Source: Podocnemis expansa (taxonomy: Eukaryota > Chordata > Testudines > Podocnemididae). From it: a stretch of DNA of 64,000 nucleotides. Of the stretch, positions 57,003 through 64,000 are shown one piece after another (the first letter of the stretch is position 1; each line of letters starts with the position of its first letter). Below the pieces are notes generated by a model. It saw only the letters and a list, made by a program, of their open reading frames with translations. It was not told the origin of the DNA and did not search any database. Position numbers and translations under genes: made by a program. The DNA is taken from contig ML682005.1 in the NCBI GenBank assembly GCA_007922195.1, forward strand, positions 33,205,354 to 33,269,353, written 5' to 3'.

Positions 57003-57774
57003 TGTAACCTGCTAGGGTGGGCTCAAATGCATTCACCTGCCTCTCTCCAGTCCCCCCCAGAGAAAACCCCTGCAGAAAGCAGCTGGAGAACCAGGATCCA
57101 GTCTATTCAGGACTCACAGCGAAGACTGCTCAGAGTTCCCATCCCACATTAAACTACCACTCAGCATAAACATTCAATGAACTTTATTAACTAACTAAAC
57201 AAAGCTTATTCTAAGAAAACATGATGAATTTAAACAAAACAGTAAGAAACCCAAGAGTCCCAAAGTTCAGGTGGAGTCACCTTTATCTCAATTGGAGTCT
57301 TTTAAGTCCTTGAGGCTTGAATGCAGAATGTAAGCAATCCTCATCCTCTCTAGCTGCAGGAATCTTCAGGCAGATGCCATGCAGTCCTTTCTTCCTCCTG
57401 TGCAGCCAGCACCATGCAGTCAGGTCACTGGCCATCCAACTCTCAGTTCCACTGCAGACAACTCCCCTGCAAAGCAGTCCAAAGCAGGGAGAAAACATCC
57501 TGCAGTCCACTCCTGCTCAGCTCCTTTCACTGAGTCCCTTAGCCGATGTACTCTACAGCTCTCTGTTTGCTCCTCTCCAGGCTGCTCCTCTCAGGCTTCT
57601 CCCTGGGCATGTAACTCCAGCACAACAATAAAACTTGTAGAGCATGCTCAATGTACTCCCACACCCTGTTACCAGAAGGTTCTGGTTTCTGGGCTGCAAA
57701 ATCTGCCCAGCAACGTAACCCAACCATAAAGGATCCCTGAAAGAGATTGCACCTTTTTATGCACATGGGTTACA
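57003..57774 (-). mobile_element. LTR (solo), second copy of the family at 32855
   Basis: Ends TGTAACCTG and CATGGGTTACA give TGTAAC/GTTACA inverted termini and TG..CA boundaries. Read on the minus strand, TAACCCATGTGCATAAAAAG leads in and an AATAAA lies at 57183-57188, giving U3-like then R-like order in minus orientation. It is about 770 bases long, aligned by eye with 32855-34194 minus its fold-back. Target duplication is not clear. No internal retroviral genes flank it, so it is probably a solo LTR. Confidence 0.6.
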
Positions 57775-57827
57775 CACGCTACTATCATGCTATATTTTAG
57801 AGAACCCATACTAGGGGTACAGGAAGA

Positions 57828-58563
57828 TAGCATTCTGATGTGCAGAAAGAACAGCAAATAAGGAAGGTGACAAGCATGGCTTGGTAGAAAACTCTATGGT
57901 GAGCTGAAACACAAAAGGGAAGCTTACAACAAGTGGAAACTTGGACAGATGACTAGAGAGGTATATAAAGATATTGCTTGGGCCTGGAGGGATAAAATTG
58001 GAAAGGCCAAAGAGCAATTAGAGTTGCAGCTAGCAAGGGATGTGAAGCATAATAGGAAGGGGTTCTTGAAGTATCTCAGAAATAAGAGGATCAGGGTTGG
58101 AGTAGGTCCATTACTGAATGGGGCAGTGGTGGATGATGCAGAAAAGCCTGAAATACTCAATACTTTTTTTTTTTTTCCTACCTCAGGCTTAATAGGCAGG
58201 GTCAGCTCTCAGGCTGCTATAGTGGGTAACACAGAATGGAGAGAAGGAGAGCAGCCCTTGGTGATGGAAGGTCAAGTTAGGGACTACTTAGAGAATTTGT
58301 ATGTGCACAAGTCCATGAGGCTGGATGGACTGCATCCAAGGGCACTGAGGGAGTTGGCTGATGTGACTGCAGAGCCACTAGCCATTATCTTTGAAAATTC
58401 ATGGTGAATTAGGGAGGTCCCAGGTGATTGGACAAAGGCAAATGTAGTGCATATCTTCAATGAAGGAAAAAAGGAGGACCCAGGGAACTACAGACCATTC
58501 AGTCTTCCCTCAAGCCCTGGAAAAATCATGGAGCAGGTCCTCAAAGAATCCATTCTAAAACAC
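57828..58563 (+). pseudogene. CR1 LINE ORF2 fragment
   Basis: The frame 57949-58407 reads AWAWRDKIGKAKEQLELQLA, RDVKHNRKGFLKYLRNKRIR, GVGPLLNGAVVDDAEKPEIL and LHPRALRELADVTAEPLAII. After a stop, DWTKANVVHIFNEGKKEDPG and NYRPFSLPSSPGKIMEQVL follow. This is the CR1 segment between endonuclease and reverse transcriptase and the first RT block ('NYRPVSLTSV.GKIMEQ'). The 3' part of CR1 is absent; the fragment ends at 58563 where a Penelope tail begins. T(14) near 58165 is internal. Confidence 0.85.
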
Positions 58564-58606
58564 ATGGTTTTTGTTGTATACAAACTAACACAGCTATTCC
58601 TCTGGA
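58564..58606 (+). repeat. Tiny Penelope-like tail fragment
   Basis: TTTGTTGTATACAAACTAAC followed by ACAGCTATTCCTCTGGAACT matches the last 40 bases of the family tail (GACTAACACGGCTACCCCT). It abuts the CR1 fragment directly, suggesting a chimeric insertion or rearrangement. Confidence 0.65.
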
Positions 58607-58609
58607 ACT

Positions 58610-59369
58610 TGACTCTAAACTCAGTCATGACTGATTAGTGGCAGTCTGCATTTCTTAGCTTCCACATAGCAATTGCAAACATTTCTCTGCTGAGAGGGCA
58701 GCTTTCATTTTTGATGGCTTTGAGTAACAGTGCTGGGGAAAGATCTGGACAACAGTTCCAGGAAGGTGGCTTTCCTTATGCAAACATTTTGCAGCAATTG
58801 CTCATCACCCCAGCCCTACATAGCAGTTTGATCCTATCACTCACAGCTTATTTCATGCCAAAAAGTGACAGTCCAGCTGCAAACATGTATGTCAAAAGTT
58901 ACTTGCGGGTGTTTCTTGGATTCCTGTTGAGACTGCAAGTTCATGATATCCTGCAATGTGTTTGTAACAGTGACCACAATAGTAGAGAGCATTTCAGGAC
59001 CAATCTTTCCCAAAAGCGATGGTGCATGCATAGTGAACAGAGGTCTCTGAAAAATGTCATGAAAAGAAGTTGAAACCCCATCAATTGATAGGATGGAAAA
59101 ACTGAGTTATCATATGTTGAACCTATAGTCATAATGCGCTGTGTTCTACTCCACCTTCCCCAAAATTCCTAGCTGTAGGAGATAGTAAGTTGTACAGTGG
59201 GTTAGCTACTGACAGTGCCCTGCTCTCGCTGTTGATACTAGAGCACTAATTGTGGATGTGCTTTGTCGATAGAAGGATCATTGTGTGAACATGAATAAGC
59301 AATATAATTATAGCACTTTCTAAATGTTGGCATAACTTGTATCAACAAAACTGTAGCATAGATAAGGCC
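58610..59369. repeat. 3' portion of the Harbinger-like element
   Basis: Runs to the right terminus at 59369. The sub-terminal CATAACTTGTATCAACAAAA mirrors CAACAAAAGTCAGC near the left end. The plus-strand frame 58711-59073 (120 codons) shows no recognisable domain, and minus frames overlap it. Because the transposase is on the minus strand, its N-terminal exon could lie here, but I could not identify a helix-turn-helix. Confidence 0.45.
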
Positions 59370-59374
59370 TAAGT

Positions 59375-62300
59375 GATTCCTCTTGCATAACAGGCTCCTC
59401 AGATGCCATATGATTCCTTTGCATGTTTCTGACCCTAGTCTGCTAAGCCTTGTTAATGTGCTTTCTGTAGGCTATTAAAGAAGCACATTTCCTTTGTTTT
59501 GAGCTCAGATTTCACTGTCCCTAGTCATTAGCATCATAAATATGAAACTGACTAAAATAGCCTATGTAACTTAGACTATGGGGTACACTGACTAAGGGTC
59601 TGACGTTACTGTCACAGAAGGCAATAGCAAAACTTTCTGAGCTTATTGAGTCTAGGATTCAATGCTGATTTACACTTTGTGTAGTCATTTATACCAGTGC
59701 AAAGTATTTTTCAAATACTACTACTCCAATGTAGTAGTATTTTATAGCCACTTTACTCTGGTGTCTCTGAGTAGGTAAGGAATAAGGTAAAGACGAATCA
59801 GCGCTCTAGAGTTCTGAAAAGTAATGGGCTCATCATTCCTGAATGAGAGATCTATGCTATCTGACAGAAAAAGAATCAAAACAAGTTCACTTCAGAAAAA
59901 GCTTTCAGATGTTTAGTTTTACAAAGATTTATTATTTTTATAAAAGACAAATTGTCCGTATCTGTTTCTTTCTTACCATCCTCTTTGTATGTCATAGTAC
60001 CCAAGGAAAAGAAAAATAAATCATTATTAAATACTTTAGCATTCTGTGCTTGCTTGCTTTGTTTTAATCTAAATTTTCTGAACTTGAAGCTCTTTTCTGG
60101 CTTCAAGCGAGATACTCGAACAGCAGCACTGCTTATTGGATCACTGTCACTATTCACTGGGCCTCAAGCATTCATTTTGTAAATCAAGTCTAAGTTATTG
60201 TAGCAATTCTTAGAAAGAAATTTAGAATGTATCCTTAACACAAGGAAAATGACGTGATAAATTCTTGTTGGAGTGAAAATTAGGCATATCTGTGTAAGAG
60301 TTTTAATATAATGCAGCACTGTGGTCAGCTTTGGTTGATAAAATGGATGTTTACCTTTAAGTCAAGGAAAGGAATAATATATATTTGTGATTGTTCCTGC
60401 ATTTGAAAGTTCAGTCAAGGCAGGGATTTCATCAAAATATCATATTATTAGCTGTGCTGTTGCCTATGGTGTTACATATTTTACAAGATGTCAAAAAATA
60501 ATGACCATCCTAAAAGACATTTTATAATGCATATCCAGTTGCCAAACTTCAATTTTTTTGGCTTGCAAATCCTTCCGGGTCCTTGACTGTGAGCATATGG
60601 AGTTAATAAGACAAAATGTTTTCGGTTGCTTGCCCCTGGCTTCTCAGGTGACTAGATTGAGCCACTATGTTTTAGGAAGCAGTGGCAACGTCAGGGAGGC
60701 AATTGAGAATAAAACAGGAGATAAATTGGGACATAAAGGGTAGTGATGGCAAATAGTCTTAATGAAACTTTGCTATCCTCCCTACTGGTAATTTATTAGT
60801 AGTGATAGGCTCTAAAAATCAGTTATCTTTGTGAACTAGATTTAAGACAGCTATTTTAGCACCTGAGGGAGGTACGGAGCAGTGTTGTTCAGAGGAAGGT
60901 ATAAATATGGTGGTAATTAATCTATTGTTTCTTTTATCAAATAAACTACAATAAACATTGCAGACCTAATTTAAAACCTTTGATCTACTACTGAGAATAT
61001 TCCATATTATGTTTCTTTACTGAGAGATGGAGTTTGTTATTGTAGATGCTGCAGAAGAGGACGGAGCTCTCTGCAGCTTCAGGTCACTTCCTATATCATT
61101 GGCTAAATCCATTTAATCTCATCACCTAATTTCTGTTTAAAATGCATATGCATTATAAATTCACTGCAAGGTTTGGCACTCTTGGCTGTCCCTGCTGAAT
61201 TTAGTTCTTGGAGTGGAATAGAAGTGCTCTTGCAATGCAGGTTTGAGGTGAACTGGAGGAATTGTAGAATGGCAACAAGCAATGCCTGAAACATTCCTTC
61301 TGATGTTAAGATGAATTACCTGTAACCTTCATATGACACATGTAGTACACAAGCACTGATAGCTATTAAAAAAAAAAAAAGTGTGTTTCTTATACATATT
61401 GTGGTAGCACCTAGAAAGCAGCTATTAGGGGTCCCAAGTATCTGGTATTTTTGAAGCTTTTTATGCACTCTGTAAATCAACTTTCAAACCATATTAGACA
61501 GAATTCAGCATTCGACATGAGTGTTATATTGAAGTGTAGGCCCTACCCCTTCCCAGATGGATCAGCCTTTGCACAGTGTACTCAAAGGCTAACCCCTTTC
61601 TCTTTTCATGTGGTCACAAAAGCCAGAGGAGGACATCACTAATTCTTATGTGGGAGAGGTATTAGACACTCCTCAGCTGCGTAACATATGCTTAGGATTT
61701 GACAATGATCCTTCCACCAAGAAGCCTTGTGGAGGTGCAGCCCCTCACTTACTGGATCTTGGCTGCTTTAGGACTTGAGACTCTAAGATAGCAGTTATAT
61801 GAGAAGATTTCTAGTAGGGCCTCTCTTGTTGCTTTTCTCTTCAGGTGTGTCATTCTGGCTAACTTTTCCAAGGCATGATACCAAGAGGACTGAGAACTGA
61901 TTATCTCCCATGTGGCATATAAGTATCCTTTCATCTCCACTAAAGCAGACTGAATGCCAATGTCTAAAAACTGGATTGGAATAGGACAGACTTTGCTTGC
62001 CTAGTTATCTCAAGAAAGCATTACTTTTTTTTTTTTTTTTTTAAATCCTGACTCTATATCTGCCTCTATCAAAAGATCAATTGAAATAAAACCCAACTAA
62101 ATGCATGACTTGTGAAACTGGAACAAATATAAATTCTTATACAACATGTAGTTTGAAATTTACCACTACTCAGTACCATTAGTCCTGATGCTGTCATCCT
62201 AATTCATATGCAAAAATACCTTACAATATGGAAACACCTACTAAACTGAATTGGACACCTTTCAGACGAAGGCACAACTTTAAGTGACTAAAGGAAATGT

Positions 62301-62455
62301 TGTCATTTGATGTCTGAGCTGGTGAATCTGACTTGCATTCTTCTAATTATCTTGACCACAGTTTTCATTCTACCCTTCAGCACCGTTCTCAAGAATAACT
62401 ATGAAGGAAGTGAATTTTATATCAATAATTAAATCCTACTGAGTAAAGTGATCAT
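59375..62455. other. No gene recognised
   Basis: Three kilobases of A+T-rich DNA without recognisable repeats or exons. Minor items: the palindromic ATGCATATGCAT at 61142-61153, A run at 61368-61380, T run at 62025-62042. At 59660-59705 TTACACTTTGTGTAGTCATT resembles the old LINE-tail class. Confidence 0.5.
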
Positions 62456-62459
62456 TATT

Positions 62460-62965
62460 CTCTTACTGCTAGCTTAGATTTTACTGGTTCAGAGGTGTTC
62501 CATTTTCTTCCATCTTCAAGTGTAGCAGTGTTGCCTTGATGTTCTTTTTTAAAATGACATTGTCTTAAATTTGCATATTTTGCAAGGCATTCCAGAAAGC
62601 CAGCCATATGACTGACGTCTCCACATCTAAAGCAATGTTGTTTGCTGTATGGCTTGTATTTTTGTCCGCTTGTAAATGTGGGCTTTTATTTCCCTTCACA
62701 TCATTTTTGCTTACTGCGCTGACATTAACACTCTGTGAACTGTCACTGGATTATGCACGAAATAATGATTTTTGAAATGTTCTATAGCTGCTTTTCACTA
62801 ACTCAGAAATCTTATCAAGGGTTAAATAATCCTCTACTAGGAAACAGTCTTTAATTCTGGAATATTTTTTCTTTTCAATTATTTGATCATGAGTCATTTT
62901 GTCAGCTTGACTACTAAAAATGCTTGTACTGTAGACATGAATTCATGTAAAGTAGCTACAAACAC
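62460..62965 (-). pseudogene. Gypsy gag relic, minus strand
   Basis: On the minus strand from about 62950: FVATLHEF, then QADKMTHDQIIEKKKYSRIK, DCFLVEDYLTLDKISELVKS and SSYRTFQKS, followed after about 60 codons by CFRCGDVSHMA. This follows gypsy gag: 'F...L...A..C.F', 'MIRDQIV.GI....IRERLL', 'LTLEKAI.I....E', then a C-X2-C-G-X4-H zinc knuckle. The second knuckle half is degraded. It is a different copy from that at 15590, in the opposite orientation, with pol absent from the window or lying left of 62460 beyond recognition. Confidence 0.65.
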
Positions 62966-62969
62966 ATCA

Positions 62970-63635
62970 GTCAGTCCTCTGGGGGTGGTCCCCCCCCCCT
63001 TTGGTTTGGTTTGGTTTGGTTTTTTTGTTTTTTTGCTATCCTGCACAAATATCTTAACCCAACCACATATTGACTGAGGAGAAAGTGCCTGTAACCTCTA
63101 AGAAATGATTTGCCATAGCCTTTAGAAGTAGGAAGAGCATCTGGTATTGAACTTAAGTTGTAAAATGTCCTTTATTGGGCCCTAAGCAATGCGGCAAAAG
63201 AAACTTCTTTCATCTTGCAAAAAAGTTATAATTGTAAATATCTTGTAAGTAATGCATAACAGCTCTCTGATGCAATGGAATTTCTGTCACTCCGAGGGGT
63301 GGCATGAAGCCTGAAGATGCTAAAATAAGTTTTATTTTACTTTGAAGAAAAATGCCTTGCTAAAAAGTTGTTTGACTGAAGTAAACAAATGGTATGTAAG
63401 GTTAACATATTCTTTATTTAAATTTATGCCAGTGTAACAGCTTTTTTGTAAGCTGGTCAGGAATTTTTCAACATGTGTGGCTGGGGAAGGGGATAAGGTA
63501 GGAAGAAGGGGGAGTGTTGATTTTTCAAAACCAAAGCCTTTTGTAGAAAAATATCAGTTTTTAAAGAACATTTGTGAGGAAGGTTTCCCAGGTCCATTGT
63601 GGAACTTCTGAACAAAACTAGGATAGAGAAACTTA
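62970..63635. other. No gene; short tandem repeat
   Basis: A C run (62991-62999) is followed by a (GGTTT)4 tandem at 63002-63021 and T-rich sequence. The rest is unrecognised. Confidence 0.5.
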
Positions 63636-63639
63636 ACTC

Positions 63640-63775
63640 AGTGGATAGGACTTTGTCTATTTGATTGACAGCAGCGATGTGAAGAGTATAGATGGAACCC
63701 TTTGAAAAGGGGGACTGGATCCTGAATCTCACCTTCCAGGGTGAGTACTCTACCCACTAGCCTATAGAGTCATTC
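63640..63775 (-). repeat. tRNA-derived SINE
   Basis: On the minus strand ACTCTATAGGCTAGTGGGTA followed by GAGTACTCACCCTGGAAGG and GAGATTCAGGATCC gives an A box (TAGGCTAGTGGGTAG, 63750-63765) and a B-box-like segment (63718-63733) with tRNA spacing. This is the RNA polymerase III head of a sauropsid tRNA SINE. It lacks proper acceptor and anticodon stems, so it is not a tRNA gene. Confidence 0.7.
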
Positions 63776-63779
63776 TCAC

Positions 63780-63860
63780 AGTCTTTGGTCCAATGACTAT
63801 TTAATTATTTAGTCAAAATGGAACAGTTCCAGCAAGAAATCCACACCAGAAAATCCCATA
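63780..63860. other. No feature recognised
   Basis: Short spacer between the minus-strand SINE and the Penelope tail. Confidence 0.4.
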
Positions 63861-63863
63861 GCT

Positions 63864-63956
63864 CAAAGCATCTGATGAAGTGAGACTTTCTCCCATGAAA
63901 CCTCATGCAATAAATACATTTCTTAGTCTTTAAAAGTGCCACAGGACTCCTTGTTT
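63864..63956 (+). mobile_element. Penelope-like element 3' tail
   Basis: CAAAGCATCTGATGAAGTGA, CATGCAATAAATACATTTCT, TAGTCTTTAAAAGTGCCACA and GGACTCCTTGTTTGTA reproduce the tail found at 10059 and 47100. It ends exactly where a tRNA-like SINE head begins. Confidence 0.75.
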
Positions 63957-64000
63957 GTATAGCTCAGTGGTTAGGGTGCTCATGAGAGGTGGCACATTCC
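63957..64000 (+). repeat. tRNA-like SINE head, cut by the window end
   Basis: TATAGCTCAGTGGTTAGGGT then GCTCATGAGAGGTGGCACAT is an A-box-bearing tRNA-like 5' region in plus orientation. A real tRNA cannot be excluded because the sequence stops before the B box, but the anticodon-arm spacing looks irregular. Confidence 0.45.

Larger units (their letters stand above)
52210..59369 (+). mobile_element. PIF/Harbinger-like transposon expanded by nested insertions
   Basis: The left end GGTCTTGTCTAAACTACAG (52210) and the right end, complemented from 59369, GGCCTTATCTATGCTACAG, agree at 15 of 19 positions, and similarity continues inward (TTTG.T.A.). Each end is flanked by TAA (52207-52209 and 59370-59372), the 3-base target duplication typical of PIF/Harbinger. 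Inside are a plus-strand Myb/SANT-like frame and a minus-strand DDE transposase frame, the two proteins this superfamily needs. A hAT MITE, an LTR and a CR1 fragment account for about 2 kb of the 7.2 kb. Alternative: two different elements whose outer ends happen to match; the unexplained 54.1-56.4 kb leaves room for that. Confidence 0.55.

Noticed and set aside
63957..64000. A true tRNA gene at the right edge
   Set aside because: The A-box region is convincing but the sequence ends before a B box, and a related SINE head lies 200 bases upstream on the other strand; a SINE is likelier.
1..64000. A CRISPR array, operon or other bacterial system
   Set aside because: No regular direct repeats with unique spacers, no dense coding, and abundant vertebrate retrotransposon sequence.

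Overview
The window looks like intergenic or intronic DNA of a non-mammalian amniote, most likely a turtle (Testudines). The basis is A+T-rich, CpG-poor sequence with no run of host exons, a strong CR1 LINE signature (including the 3' end with its TCTATGATT-type terminal repeats), Penelope-like elements whose 3' tail carries the AATAAATTTGTTAGTCTTTAA / CCACAGGACTCCTTGTTTG motifs common in turtle and crocodilian genomes, and many small DNA transposons with CTATGTCTACACT-type ends. I found no intact host protein gene, rRNA or functional tRNA. The short open frames scattered through the window (60-170 codons) are chance frames or fragments of decayed transposons.

Layout. 1-10 kb is mostly unrecognised unique DNA with ancient SINE and LINE tails and one pyrimidine-rich tract. 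10-13.3 kb holds a Penelope-like tail and a head-to-head pair of Penelope-like fragments (GIY-YIG endonuclease on the minus strand, N-terminal/finger region on the plus strand). 15.6-19.8 kb is a decayed but nearly complete Ty3/gypsy gag-pol on the plus strand, with a fold-back element inserted in its RNase H. 22-31 kb has small DNA-transposon ends, a VNTR, LTR-like sequence and two unidentified coding-like relics. 32.2-34.3 kb is a three-layer nest: a CR1 3' end split by an LTR that is itself split by a fold-back element. 35-37.6 kb has a palindromic MITE, a hAT transposase relic and a CR1 3' end. 40.5-42.1 kb is a minus-strand LINE reverse transcriptase relic. 46.1-47.2 kb is a second head-to-head Penelope pair, split by a MITE with clear terminal inverted repeats. 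48.5-51.7 kb has SINEs split by insertions and two stretches that look like conserved non-coding DNA. 52.2-59.4 kb is best read as one PIF/Harbinger transposon with TAA target duplications, a plus-strand Myb/SANT-like frame and a minus-strand transposase frame, expanded by a hAT MITE (8-bp duplication), an LTR and a CR1 fragment. 59.4-64 kb is mostly unique DNA with a minus-strand gypsy gag relic and tRNA-derived SINEs flanking a Penelope tail.

The features do not work together as a pathway. Their value is as a layered record of transposition: several elements interrupt others at positions where the host element's reading frame or consensus resumes, which gives relative ages. I found no convincing new biological system. 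The most useful leads are the nested Harbinger locus, the repeated head-to-head Penelope architecture, the candidate conserved blocks near 50-51.7 kb and a few unidentified coding-like relics. Family names rest on recognition by eye of motifs and remembered repeat structure; no database was searched.
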